A stretch of DNA of 64,000 nt from NCBI RefSeq assembly GCF_000255295.1, contig NC_017030.1:1736001-1800000 (forward strand). Direction: 5' to 3'. Below the pieces are notes generated by a model. That model was not told the DNA's origin, ran no database searches, and saw nothing but the letters and a program-made list of their open reading frames with translations. Of the stretch, positions 1-8,986 are shown in pieces. Position 1 is the stretch's first letter, and each line of letters opens with the position of its first letter. The stretch comes from Corallococcus coralloides DSM 2259 (GTDB lineage Bacteria > Myxococcota > Myxococcia > Myxococcales > Myxococcaceae). A program made the translations under genes and the position numbers.

Positions 1-2593
1 AGAACTGGATGGTCGGCACGATGGTCAGGATGGCCGTGACGAACACGGCCGCGACCTGGCTGCCGGTGAACGTGGACGTCACCATCCCAATGCCTGTCGT
101 CGCCGTGACGTAGAACAGGGCGCAGACCACCAACGTCAGGAAGCTGCCCTTGATGGGGACGCCGAAGACGACCACCGCCAGCACGGTCAGGATGAAGAAG
201 TTGGCCATGCCGATGGCCACGTAGGGCAGCTGCTTTCCAAGCAGGTACTCCAGCCTTCCCGTGGGCGTGACATAGAAGTTGATGATGGACCCCAGCTCCT
301 TCTCACGCACGATGCTGACCGTCATGAGGATGGCCGGGATGAGCAGCAGCAGCAGCGCCGGGACGCTCGGCACGATGGAGTAGATGCTCTTGAAGGTGGG
401 GTTGTAGAGGTAGCGCTCCTCGATGTTGGCCGTGTCCTTCTGCGCGCTGGCGGAGTGGAAGCCGCTCGCGGGATCCCGGAGCATCCGGTTGTGGACTCCC
501 TGGACGTATTGCTCGACGGTGTCTCCGCGGAAGGTCATGGCGCCGTCCACCTGCGCCAGCACCTCCGGGCCGGAGCCCCGGCGGAGGTCCAGACCGAAGC
601 GGGGCGGAATCTCCATCACCACCGAGACGTCGTCTGACTGGAGCCTGCGGAGCGCCTCGTCCGCGGACAGGGCTGGCGGGGTCGGGGCGAAGTAGGGCTT
701 CGCCGCGCTGAACTGTTCCAGGTACGCGCGGCTCTCGGGCGACTGGTCGAGGTCCAGCGCGGCATAGCGGATGTTCTCGACGTCGGTCGTGATGCCGAAG
801 CCGAAGACGAGCATCAACACCGCCGAGCCGATGAAGGCGAACGCCAGCCGGACCTTGTCGCGGAGGATCTGACTGGTCTCGTTGGCGGCATACGCGAGCA
901 GCCGGCCCAGCCGCAGCCGGAGCCCGGCCCGGTCTTCCCGTGGCGCGGCCGGGGGCTGGGGTGGGGGGGCTTGGGGCGCGGGGGCGGCGGCAGGAGGCGT
1001 GTCCTTGCCCTCGGCGCGTGCCTTCTCGGCGATGGCGTCTTCCATGTAGCCGATGAAGGCGGTCTCCAGGCTGTCCGCGTTCCGGGCCTCGATGAGCTTC
1101 TGGGGGGTGTCCGCCGCCAGCACCTTGCCCGCGTTCATCAGGGAGATGCGGTCGCAGCGCATCCCCTCGTTCATGAAGTGCGTCGTCACGAAGATGGTGA
1201 CGCCCTGCTTGCGCGACAGGTCGATCAACAGCTCCCAGAAGCTGTCCCGGGCGACCGGGTCAACTCCCGACGTGGGCTCGTCCAGGATGAGGATCTGCGG
1301 CCCGTGCAGCACGGCGACGGCCAGCGAGAGCCGCTGGCGCAGGCCCATGGGCAGGTCTCCGGCCAACGCCTCCAGGTGCGCGCCCAGGCCGAACCGCTCG
1401 ACCAGCTCATCGATGCGCGCCTTCGCCTTGTCTGGAGGCAGGTGGTAGAGCCGGGCGTGCAGGACCAGGTTCTGCTGGACGCTCAGCTCGCCGTAGAGCG
1501 AGAACGCCTGCGTCATGTAGCCCAGGTTCTTGCGCACCTCCATGCTGCCCGCGTCCACGGAGCTGCCGAAGAGCTTCGCCGTGCCTTCCGTGGGAGGCAG
1601 CAGGCCGGTCAGCATCTTCATGGTCGTGGACTTGCCGCAGCCGTTGGAGCCCAGGAAGCCGAAGATCTCCCCGCGCTCGATGGACAGGGTGACGTGGTCG
1701 ACGGCGGTGAAGGTCCCGAAGCGGCGGGTCAGCCCGTGGGCCTCGATGGCCAGCTCCGCCTTGCCCGGCGCGCGGGGCGGGATGGTGATCTCCTTGTGGC
1801 CCCGGCGCTTCTCCTCGGGCAGCAGCGCGATGAAGCACTTCTCCAGGTCCTGGGTCCCCGTGCGCTCCATCAGCTCCGCGGGCGTCCCCGTGGCCAGCAC
1901 GCGCCCCGCGTCCATGGCGACGATCCAATCCCACTGCTGCGCTTCATCCATGTACGCCGTGGAGATGATGACGCTCATGCCGGGACGCCCGGCGCGGATG
2001 TCGTCGATGAGGGTCCAGAACTGCCGCCGGGAGAGCGGATCCACGCCGGTGGTGGGCTCGTCGAGGATGAGCAGGTCCGGGTCGTGCACCAGCGCGCCGC
2101 ACAACCCCACCTTCTGCTTCATGCCGCCGGAGAGCTTGCCGGCGGGGCGCTCCGCGAACTTGCCCAGGCCGGTGGCCGCGAGCAGCTCCGGGACGCGCAC
2201 CTTGCGCTCCTCGGGGGACAGCCCGAAGAGCCGGGCCATGAAGTCCACGTTGTCGTAGACGCTGAGCTCCAGGTAGAGGTTCTTGCCCAGGCCCTGGGGC
2301 ATGTACGCGATGCGGGGCCCCACTTCGCGCCGGTGCCGCGCCTCCGCGATGTCCCCATCGAGGACCCTGATGCGCCCCTGCTGCATCTTCTTGGCGCCCG
2401 CGACCAGGGCCATCAGCGTGGACTTGCCCACGCCGTCAGGCCCCACGATGCCCACCCGGATGCCGCTGGGAACATCGAGCGAGAGGCCGTCCAGCGCGAC
2501 GGCCTTGCCGTAGCGGTGGGTCACGTCCTGGATGGAGACCACGAGCTGGCTGCTGGAGCCGGCCGGCGCCCCTGGAGACACGGATGAGACCAT
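1..2593 (-). CDS. rbbA: RbbA-like ABC transporter, two ATPase domains fused to a permease (partial)
   Basis: The reading frame is open for 864 codons and runs off the left edge, so the C-terminus is missing; full-length RbbA/YhiH proteins have about 910 residues. ATPase domain 1 has Walker A GPDGVGKST (residues 51-59), signature LSGGMKQK (154-161) and Walker B LLILDEP (174-180). ATPase domain 2 has Walker A GSNGCGKST near residue 313 and the degenerate signature PMGLRQR followed by ILILDEPTSGVDPVARD, as in RbbA. An ABC-2 permease follows, with an extracytoplasmic loop and at least four hydrophobic segments visible. The ATG at 2593 lies 25 bases after the adaptor gene's stop. It probably powers export with the adaptor and outer-membrane factor upstream; a YhhJ-type permease is expected just outside the window. 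Confidence 0.88.
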   Translation of the reverse strand, partial: MVSSVSPGAPAGSSSQLVVSIQDVTHRYGKAVALDGLSLDVPSGIRVGIVGPDGVGKSTLMALVAGAKKMQQGRIRVLDGDIAEARHRREVGPRIAYMPQGLGKNLYLELSVYDNVDFMARLFGLSPEERKVRVPELLAATGLGKFAERPAGKLSGGMKQKVGLCGALVHDPDLLILDEPTTGVDPLSRRQFWTLIDDIRAGRPGMSVIISTAYMDEAQQWDWIVAMDAGRVLATGTPAELMERTGTQDLEKCFIALLPEEKRRGHKEITIPPRAPGKAELAIEAHGLTRRFGTFTAVDHVTLSIERGEIFGFLGSNGCGKSTTMKMLTGLLPPTEGTAKLFGSSVDAGSMEVRKNLGYMTQAFSLYGELSVQQNLVLHARLYHLPPDKAKARIDELVERFGLGAHLEALAGDLPMGLRQRLSLAVAVLHGPQILILDEPTSGVDPVARDSFWELLIDLSRKQGVTIFVTTHFMNEGMRCDRISLMNAGKVLAADTPQKLIEARNADSLETAFIGYMEDAIAEKARAEGKDTPPAAAPAPQAPPPQPPAAPREDRAGLRLRLGRLLAYAANETSQILRDKVRLAFAFIGSAVLMLVFGFGITTDVENIRYAALDLDQSPESRAYLEQFSAAKPYFAPTPPALSADEALRRLQSDDVSVVMEIPPRFGLDLRRGSGPEVLAQVDGAMTFRGDTVEQYVQGVHNRMLRDPASGFHSASAQKDTANIEERYLYNPTFKSIYSIVPSVPALLLLLIPAILMTVSIVREKELGSIINFYVTPTGRLEYLLGKQLPYVAIGMANFFILTVLAVVVFGVPIKGSFLTLVVCALFYVTATTGIGMVTSTFTGSQVAAVFVTAILTIVPTIQF

Positions 2594-2618
2594 GGCGGGG
2601 CCCTCCCTTGTCGCCGGG

Positions 2619-3629
2619 CTAGTGGGGTTCGGATTCCGCCGTGACGACGTTCTGCAGCCGGGAAGGCCACGCCGCGTCCGGGTCCACCTTCACGTAGCCG
2701 ACGCCGCGGATGCCGGTCTTGATGCGCTCGACGTAGCGGCTGGCCAGCTCCCGGGGGACCTGGAGCTTCAGGCGGAACACCAGCTTCTCCCGCTCGCTCT
2801 TCGTCTCCACCTGCTTGGGTGTGAACTGCGCTTCCGGCGACACGAAGGACACGTAGCCGGGGATGGAACGGTCGGGCTCGAAGTCGACGGTGAGGCGCGC
2901 CTCGGAGCCAATCTTCACGCGGGCGGCCTCGCTCGCGGGCAGGAAGATCTCCATGAAGACATCCTCCAGGTTCACGAGCGTCAGCGCCGGTCCGCCGGGA
3001 GACAGCACCTCGCCGGGCTCGGCGAGTCGGTAGAGGACCCGGCCCGTCACCGGGGACTTGAGCGTCGCGTCGGCGATGCGCGTCTGAATCGTCGCCGCGT
3101 TGGCTCGCGCGACTTCAATCTCCTCCCGCGAGGTCTTCAGCGTGGCCTCGGCTTCCGCCAGGCTGGCCCGGGTGGTCTCCAGCTGGCTCGTCCGGACGTC
3201 CACGTCCCGCTGCGAGCCGGCGCCTTGCGCCACCAGCCTCCGGGCGCGCTCGGCCTCGATGGTGGCGAGCTCGATTTCACTCTTCTGTTTGACGATGCCC
3301 GCCTCGGCCACCGCCAGCTTCTCCTGCGTGGCCGCGAGGTTCGCGTTGGCCTCCGCCAGGCTGGCCTCCAGCGTGGTGGTGTCCAGTCGCACCAGCACCT
3401 GCCCTGGCTTGACGAGGTCGCCTTCGTTGACGAGCACCTCCCGCACCCGCAGGGGCTCCTTCGCGGAGACATCCGCCAGCTTCGACTCGATGCGGCCGTT
3501 GCCCGAGACGATTCCCTCCGGCAGCGCGGACTTCTTTCCCTTCCAATACTTGAAGCCGATGAACGCGAGAATCGCGAGGGCGACCAGCCCGATGATCCAC
3601 TTGGATTTCCCTTTCGGCTTCCAGGGCAT
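2619..3629 (-). CDS. HlyD-family periplasmic adaptor (YhiI-like)
   Basis: 336 residues. One N-terminal membrane anchor (about residues 10-26) is followed by a biotinyl-lipoyl-like half domain (VNEGDLVKPGQVLVRLD), a long alpha-helical hairpin rich in Ala/Glu (about 75-185), the second lipoyl half (LKSPVTGRVLYRLAEPGEVL) and a beta-barrel region. This is the classic membrane-fusion-protein plan bridging an inner-membrane transporter and an outer-membrane channel. It sits 10 bases after the outer-membrane factor gene and 25 bases before the RbbA-like gene, so the three look co-transcribed. The substrate cannot be inferred. Confidence 0.9.
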   Translation of the reverse strand: MPWKPKGKSKWIIGLVALAILAFIGFKYWKGKKSALPEGIVSGNGRIESKLADVSAKEPLRVREVLVNEGDLVKPGQVLVRLDTTTLEASLAEANANLAATQEKLAVAEAGIVKQKSEIELATIEAERARRLVAQGAGSQRDVDVRTSQLETTRASLAEAEATLKTSREEIEVARANAATIQTRIADATLKSPVTGRVLYRLAEPGEVLSPGGPALTLVNLEDVFMEIFLPASEAARVKIGSEARLTVDFEPDRSIPGYVSFVSPEAQFTPKQVETKSEREKLVFRLKLQVPRELASRYVERIKTGIRGVGYVKVDPDAAWPSRLQNVVTAESEPH

Positions 3630-3639
3630 GGCGGAGTCT

Positions 3640-5253
3640 CTATGGCTTGACGGGTTGAGAGACCGTCTTGGTTTCTTGCTTCCGAGGCTTGGACAGCATG
3701 TCGCCCCAGTGGGTCCGCTGCTCCATCTCGGCCTGCATCGGCTCCGGCACGATGGGCTGGTCGCGGCGGACCTCCCAGCCTCCGCCCAGCGCCTTGTAGA
3801 GGGCGACCAGGTTCGTGGCGATGTTGGAGCTCGTCTGGGCCAGGTTGTTCTGTTGTTCCAGGAGCGACCGTTGCGCGTCCAGCACGCGCTGATAGTCCAC
3901 GGCGCCTTCGCGGTACTGCACCAACGCGAGCTCCACCGACCGCTGCGCGGACTTCACCGCGGCCTGCTGGAAGGTCATGGCCTGCTGGGCGTGGATGAAC
4001 CCCGCGAGGGCGTCCGCCACCTCCTGGGCCGCCTTGAGCACCGTGTTGCGGTAGTTGACGAGCAATTGCTGGAACCGCGCGTCCTCGACACGCACCCCGT
4101 TCTTCAGGCGGCCGTAGTTCAGGAAGGGGAAGACGATCCGGGGGCCCACGGAATAGAAGAGGCTGCCCAGGGAGAAGAGATTGCCGGAGGCCGCGGCGCT
4201 GGTGCTCGCCTGGAGCCCGACCGTCCCGAAGAGGGAGAAGCTCGGATACAGCTCCGCCTCCGCGATGCCAATCCGGGCGCACTGCGCGGCGGCATACAGC
4301 TCCGCGCTGCGGACATCCGGGCGCCGCCGCAGGATTTCAGCCGGCATGCCGACAGCCACCGTCGCGGGCGCCACCGGAATCTGCTTGGGGCCCGCGAGCA
4401 GCGCCTCCACCTCCCCCGTGGGCTGGCCCAGGAGCGTGCTCATGGCGTTGCGAGCCTGCTCCAGCCCGGCTTCCAGCTGGGGGATGGTGGCCCGGGTGCT
4501 CTCCAGCAGGGTCGCGGCCTGCGTCACATCCAGCTCCGAGGTGACGCCGTTGCTGAAGCGCGACTCAGCGATCCGGAAGCCCTCCTCCTGGAGGCGCACG
4601 TTCTCCCGCGCCTGCTCGATGAGCACCTCGAAGGTGCGGACCAGGACGTAGGTTCGCGCGACCTCCGCGGTGAGCGAGACGAGCGAGGACTGGTAGTCCG
4701 CCACCGACGCGAGCAGGCCCGCGGTCCCAGACTCCACGCCCCGGCGGTACTTGCCCCAGAAGTCCACCTCCCACAGCGCGTCGAAGCCCAGCTGGTACTC
4801 CAGGAAGTGCCGGTCGATGGAGCCCAGGTTGAAATCGATGGGGTTGGCCGCGGCGGAGTTCTCACTGCGCCCCACCGCTGCGGCGCTGCCGACGAGGGCC
4901 TGGGCCTGCGGGTACTGCCGGCCGGTGAGGATGGCCAGCTGGGCGCGTGCTTCAACGATGCGCAACCCCGAGATCTGCAGCGGCAGGTTCTGCCTGGCGG
5001 CGAGCTCGACGAGCCGGTCCAGCGAGGGATCGCCAAATGACTTCCACCATTGGGTGTCGACCGCGGCCTGCGTCGACAGGCGCGGGTCGCCCTGGGTGCG
5101 CCACTCCCTGGCGACCGCGGCCTCGGGCCTCTTGAAGTCGGGACCGACCGCGCACCCGGAGAAAACGCCGAGCAGCGACATGGTGCCGACGAAGGATGCG
5201 AATCCCGGCTTCATCCCCTGCATGGCGCTGGCCGTCCCCCGCATCCGCGACAC
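3640..5253 (-). CDS. TolC/NodT-type outer-membrane efflux lipoprotein
   Basis: 537 residues from the first ATG; the Met at residue 14 is an alternative start. A signal peptide ends in the lipobox FSGC, followed by AVGPDFKRPE, the hallmark N-terminus of NodT-family outer-membrane factors. Two OEP repeats follow, with long coiled-coil helices and the motif EILRRRPDVRSAELYAAAQ. The protein would form the trimeric channel of a tripartite exporter. It is the first gene of the minus-strand operon with the adaptor and RbbA-like ATPase/permease. The C-terminal 40 residues are charged and end with Lys/Pro, longer than in many relatives. Confidence 0.9.
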   Translation of the reverse strand: MSRMRGTASAMQGMKPGFASFVGTMSLLGVFSGCAVGPDFKRPEAAVAREWRTQGDPRLSTQAAVDTQWWKSFGDPSLDRLVELAARQNLPLQISGLRIVEARAQLAILTGRQYPQAQALVGSAAAVGRSENSAAANPIDFNLGSIDRHFLEYQLGFDALWEVDFWGKYRRGVESGTAGLLASVADYQSSLVSLTAEVARTYVLVRTFEVLIEQARENVRLQEEGFRIAESRFSNGVTSELDVTQAATLLESTRATIPQLEAGLEQARNAMSTLLGQPTGEVEALLAGPKQIPVAPATVAVGMPAEILRRRPDVRSAELYAAAQCARIGIAEAELYPSFSLFGTVGLQASTSAAASGNLFSLGSLFYSVGPRIVFPFLNYGRLKNGVRVEDARFQQLLVNYRNTVLKAAQEVADALAGFIHAQQAMTFQQAAVKSAQRSVELALVQYREGAVDYQRVLDAQRSLLEQQNNLAQTSSNIATNLVALYKALGGGWEVRRDQPIVPEPMQAEMEQRTHWGDMLSKPRKQETKTVSQPVKP

Positions 5254-5407
5254 CTCGATGGGGGCGGAGATTCAACACGCGGGGCGCCGTGCGGAAGTGC
5301 GGCGCGTCCAAATGCCCTGGAGGGCAGTTCCCGGTGTCCGCTGGGCCAAACCCGCCATGAACCCGGGGGCATGAGGGCTGTCACCTGCCGCATCCGGTAG
5401 CAACCCT

Positions 5408-6214
5408 ATGTCCATGGCACAGGACACGCACTTGGAGCCCCTGAAGCGCAAGGCCTATGAAAAGGAGCTGCGCAAGCTCCAATCCCAACTCAGCCAGCTT
5501 CAGGATTGGGTCAAGCAGGAGCAGATGCGTGTCATTGTCGTCTTCGAAGGCCGGGACGCGGCGGGCAAGGGCGGAACGATTCGCGCCATCACCGAGCGGG
5601 TCAGTCCCCGGGTGTTCCGCGTGGTGGCCCTCCCGGCGCCTTCGAGCCGGGAGAAATCACAGATGTACCTGCAGCGGTACGTGCCGCATTTCCCCGCGGC
5701 GGGTGAGATCGTGATCTTCGACCGCAGCTGGTACAACCGGGCCGGAGTCGAGCCGGTGATGGGCTTCTGCACGCCCGAGGAGCACGAGCGCTTCCTCATC
5801 GGCTGTCCCGTCTTCGAGAAGTACATGGTCGAAAGCGGAATCCTCCTGGTGAAGATCTGGCTGGAGGTCGGCAAGGCGGAGCAGGCGCGGCGGTTCGCGG
5901 CGCGCATCGACGACCCCTTGCGGCAGTGGAAGCTCAGCCCCATGGACATCAAGTCCTGGACGCGCTGGTACGACTACTCCAAGGCGAGGGATCAGATGCT
6001 GGCCGCGACGGACACGCCCTATGCGCCCTGGTACGTCCTGCGGTCCGACAACAAGAAGAAGGCGCGGCTCAACTGCATCCGCTTCCTGCTGGAGAAGATT
6101 CCCCATCAGCGCGTGAAGCGCCCCAAGGTGAAGCTGCCCCGCCGCTCCACGCAGGGCGAGTACGACGACGAGGCTTCCCTTCAGGGCAGGCGCTTCATCC
6201 CTGAAAAGTACTGA
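5408..6214 (+). CDS. ppk2: Polyphosphate kinase 2 (PPK2 family)
   Basis: 268 residues. It shows the PPK2 nucleotide-binding signature: Walker A GRDAAGKGG (residues 48-56) and the lid/Walker B motif DRSWYNRAG (105-113). The length fits single-domain PPK2 enzymes, which transfer phosphate between polyphosphate and nucleoside diphosphates or monophosphates in the cytoplasm; subclass and direction cannot be fixed by eye. Two Met codons (MSMAQD) are possible starts. It begins 154 bases from the divergent efflux operon. Its last 20 bases overlap the end of the convergent HAD gene. Confidence 0.93.
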   Translation: MSMAQDTHLEPLKRKAYEKELRKLQSQLSQLQDWVKQEQMRVIVVFEGRDAAGKGGTIRAITERVSPRVFRVVALPAPSSREKSQMYLQRYVPHFPAAGEIVIFDRSWYNRAGVEPVMGFCTPEEHERFLIGCPVFEKYMVESGILLVKIWLEVGKAEQARRFAARIDDPLRQWKLSPMDIKSWTRWYDYSKARDQMLAATDTPYAPWYVLRSDNKKKARLNCIRFLLEKIPHQRVKRPKVKLPRRSTQGEYDDEASLQGRRFIPEKY

Positions 6215-7706
6215 GGAGGGCGGCGGGGTCCGTCACCTCGAGGTCCGCGCCGTGGCGGCGCAGTCCGGAGGGCTGGCCCAGCCGGTCGACGCCAATGACA
6301 TAGGCGAAGTGGGCCGCCCGCGCGGCCGCGACGCCCGCGGGGGTGTCGTCGAAGAGGACGGCCTCGTCGCAGGTGACACCGAGCGCCCGGGCCGCCGCGA
6401 GGTAGAGCTCGGGGGGCGGCGTGGCTTCGAGCCGTGCGTCGAAGAGGTCCACGATGCCGGCCGACCGGAGCATCTCCGCGCCGTGCCTGCTCGCGGAGAC
6501 GGCCGCGGTCCGGAGTCCCTCGGCGCGCGCCGCCTGGACGTAGCGGACCGCTCCCTCATACGTCTCCACGCGCTCCTGCCGCAGCAGCTCCACCAGGAGC
6601 TCTCCCTTGCGGTCGTTCAGTGCGTGGACCGTGCTCTCCGGCAGCTCGATGCCGCGGGCGTCGAGGAACATGTGGATGCCTTCCAGGGACGGCCTGCCAT
6701 CGAAGCAGCGGCTGTAGTCGCGCACCAGGTCGAAGGGGATGAAGGGCTGCCCCGAGGACCGCGCGCGCTGCCGCAGGTAGTAGTCGCACAGCTGCTTCCA
6801 GGCCCTGGCATGGAGGCTGGCGGTCTGGGTGAGGACGCCATCCACACCGAAGAGGCAGGCGCGCGCGCGCGGCGGGAGCCCCAGCTTCGTCCGTGCAAGG
6901 GGCGGCTGGCCCAGGATGAAGACGTCCACCGCGTGGGCGAACCCGTCCTCCTCGTTGGTGCGGGTGACGTGGCGCGCGGAGCGTTGGACCTCGGCGCTGG
7001 CGTTGCCCATGGCGATGCCCAGGCCGGCGGTGTTCAGCATGGGCAGGTCGTTGGCCATGTCCCCGATGACCGCGATCTGCTCGAGGGGAAGCGAGAGGAG
7101 GCGCGCGGCCTCACGCACGACCATTCCCTTGTTCGCCTCGGGGTGCGTGACGTCGAGGTAGTAGGCCGTCGAGCGCGCTGCGGACGCCTCGGCGCCCAGC
7201 CGCACGGCGAGCTCCGCCTCACAGCGCGCGACCCGCGCCGTGTCCTCGCTCACCCCGACGATCTTGATGGCGCCGTCGAGCACACCGTGCAGGTCCCCGA
7301 CGACGGTTGGGTCGAACCCGACGTTGCTCCGCTCGCGCGCCACGCGGAAGGCGTCGCGGTCGCGCAGGAACCAGCCTGCCCCCTGATAGACCCAGACATC
7401 CAGGCCCGCCTGGAGCATGAAGTCGACGGCGTGTCCGGCGATGGCGGGAGGCAGGATCCGCTGCGCCAGCACCGTCGTCAGGTCAGGCTTGACGTACATG
7501 CCGCCGTTGAACGCGGCCAGGGGAGCGGTGAGGCCCAGCGGGGCCACCAGCGCGGCCATCCCACGCGGCGGACGCCCGCTCGTAAGGGTGAACATGACGC
7601 CGCTGTCGCGCAGCCGGGCCACGGCCTCGCGGGTTCGCGAGGTGAGGACCTTGTCCTTCGTCACCAGGGTCCCGTCGACGTCCGCGATGAGCAACTTGAT
7701 GGTCAT
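6195..7706 (-). CDS. Two-domain HAD protein: Cof-type phosphatase fused to a beta-phosphoglucomutase-like domain
   Basis: 503 residues from ATG 7706 (the frame is open upstream to 7778, but the protein family starts at MTIKLLIADVDGT). Domain 1 (about 1-268) is a type IIB, Cof-like HAD hydrolase: motif I DVDGT (D9, D11), motif II LTSGRP, motif IV IGDMANDLPML. Domain 2 (about 282-503) resembles beta-phosphoglucomutase-like HADs, with an alpha-helical cap and motif IV VLFDDTPAGVAAA. Its motif I reads LFGVDGVL: the nucleophilic first Asp of DxD is Gly287, while the second (D289) is kept, so domain 2 may not catalyse phosphotransfer. Context with PPK2, aldolase and phosphoketolase suggests sugar-phosphate metabolism. 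The 3' end overlaps ppk2 by 20 bases in convergent orientation. Confidence 0.85.
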   Translation of the reverse strand: MTIKLLIADVDGTLVTKDKVLTSRTREAVARLRDSGVMFTLTSGRPPRGMAALVAPLGLTAPLAAFNGGMYVKPDLTTVLAQRILPPAIAGHAVDFMLQAGLDVWVYQGAGWFLRDRDAFRVARERSNVGFDPTVVGDLHGVLDGAIKIVGVSEDTARVARCEAELAVRLGAEASAARSTAYYLDVTHPEANKGMVVREAARLLSLPLEQIAVIGDMANDLPMLNTAGLGIAMGNASAEVQRSARHVTRTNEEDGFAHAVDVFILGQPPLARTKLGLPPRARACLFGVDGVLTQTASLHARAWKQLCDYYLRQRARSSGQPFIPFDLVRDYSRCFDGRPSLEGIHMFLDARGIELPESTVHALNDRKGELLVELLRQERVETYEGAVRYVQAARAEGLRTAAVSASRHGAEMLRSAGIVDLFDARLEATPPPELYLAAARALGVTCDEAVLFDDTPAGVAAARAAHFAYVIGVDRLGQPSGLRRHGADLEVTDPAALLSTFQG

Positions 7707-7908
7707 GGCTGTCTCCGCCCGCCCGCTGCCGTGACCACACGCCGGGCGCTGCCAGTGACAGTGTGGCCCCAGGCTCAAGATGGCATCGCGACGCGGGCCG
7801 CACGCTCCTGCCCGGCGCCCGGAGGCAGCCCCGTTGCCGAGCGCCCCACCGCCGGTTGCCGGTGCACCGGGACGCCCTCAGGTTTGGCTCCAGGGACGGG
7901 AGGAAGAC

Positions 7909-8973
7909 ATGCCGACGAAGGCAGGGCTCAGCGCAACCGTGCGAGCCATTGTTGCCGACGCAAAGGGCATCCTGGCGGCGGACGAGACGGTCTCCACGAT
8001 CACGAAGCGCCTGACCGCGCGCGGAATCGAGTCGACCGCGGACAGCCGCCGCGCCTACCGGGAGCTGCTCTTCAGCACGCCCGGCATCGCCGGGTTCATC
8101 GGCGGTGTCATCCTGCAGGACGAGACGATCCACCAGGACAGCGCGGACGGCATCCCACTGGCCGACCTGCTCGCGCGCCGCGGCATCATTCCCGGCATCA
8201 AGGTCGACGCCGGTGTCCGTCCCCTCGCCGGCGCGCCGGGAGAGTCCGTCACGGAAGGGCTCGATGGGCTCCGCGAGCGGCTGGAACAATACCGCGAGCT
8301 GGGCGCGCGCTTCGCCAAATGGCGCGCGGTCTTCGTCATCCGCGATGGACGTCCCTCGGCGACGTGCATCCACGCGAACGCGCACGCGCTCGCGCGTTAC
8401 GCCGCCCTCTGCCAGGAGCAGGGCCTGGTGCCCATCGTGGAGCCCGAGGTCCTGATGGAGGGAGCGCACGCGATCGAGCGGTGTGAGGACGTGACGGGGC
8501 GCGTGCTGCAGGCGGTCTTCACCGAGCTCTTCGCCGCGCGGGTGGCCCTGGAAGGGATGTTGCTCAAGCCGAACATGGTCACCGGGGGCCTGGGCTCCGC
8601 GAGGCATGCCTCGGTGGAGGAGGTGGCGGAGGCGACGTTGCGAGTCCTGACGCGCCATGTGCCGCCCGCGGTCCCCGGCATCGTCTTCCTGTCCGGCGGA
8701 CAGGACGCGGTCCTGGCCACGGAACACCTCAACGCCCTCAACGCGCTGCAAGGCCCGAAGCCCTGGACGCTGAGCTTCTCTTTCGGGCGCGCGCTGCAGG
8801 ACGAGGCGCTCGAAGCCTGGCAGGGCCAGCGCGAGCAGGTGCCCGCCGCCCAGCGGGCGTTCCTCCACCGCGCCTGGTGCGACAGCGCGGCGGTCCTGGG
8901 CAGCTACAGCGCGGCCATGGAGGGCGAAGCAGGCATCGCCCCGGCCGACTCAACGCTCCACACCCACCACTGA
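7909..8973 (+). CDS. Class I fructose-bisphosphate aldolase
   Basis: 354 residues. The start chosen is ATG 7909, preceded by GGGAGGAAG; the open frame upstream is GC-rich and not family-like. Eukaryotic-type class I aldolase motifs are present: ILAADET (21-27), the active-site Lys in FAKWR (K137), [11 protein letters not shown] (172-182) and the Schiff-base Lys in MLLKPNM (K220). It cleaves fructose 1,6-bisphosphate to dihydroxyacetone phosphate and glyceraldehyde 3-phosphate without metal. Only 13 bases separate it from the phosphoketolase gene, so the two are very likely one operon; the divergent HAD gene starts 202 bases upstream. Confidence 0.93.
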   Translation: MPTKAGLSATVRAIVADAKGILAADETVSTITKRLTARGIESTADSRRAYRELLFSTPGIAGFIGGVILQDETIHQDSADGIPLADLLARRGIIPGIKVDAGVRPLAGAPGESVTEGLDGLRERLEQYRELGARFAKWRAVFVIRDGRPSATCIHANAHALARYAALCQEQGLVPIVEPEVLMEGAHAIERCEDVTGRVLQAVFTELFAARVALEGMLLKPNMVTGGLGSARHASVEEVAEATLRVLTRHVPPAVPGIVFLSGGQDAVLATEHLNALNALQGPKPWTLSFSFGRALQDEALEAWQGQREQVPAAQRAFLHRAWCDSAAVLGSYSAAMEGEAGIAPADSTLHTHH

Positions 8974-8986
8974 TGGGAGGCATGTC

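Noticed and set aside
971..2587. Long + strand ORF (538 codons) opposite the ABC gene
   Set aside because: It is the antisense shadow of the RbbA-like gene: the minus-strand frame carries Walker A/B and signature motifs, while this one is rich in Arg/Pro/His and has no domain.
7780..7908. Upstream extension of the aldolase frame
   Set aside because: Arg/Pro/Ala-rich, no ribosome-binding site at the first ATG, while ATG 7909 has a good site and starts at the family position.
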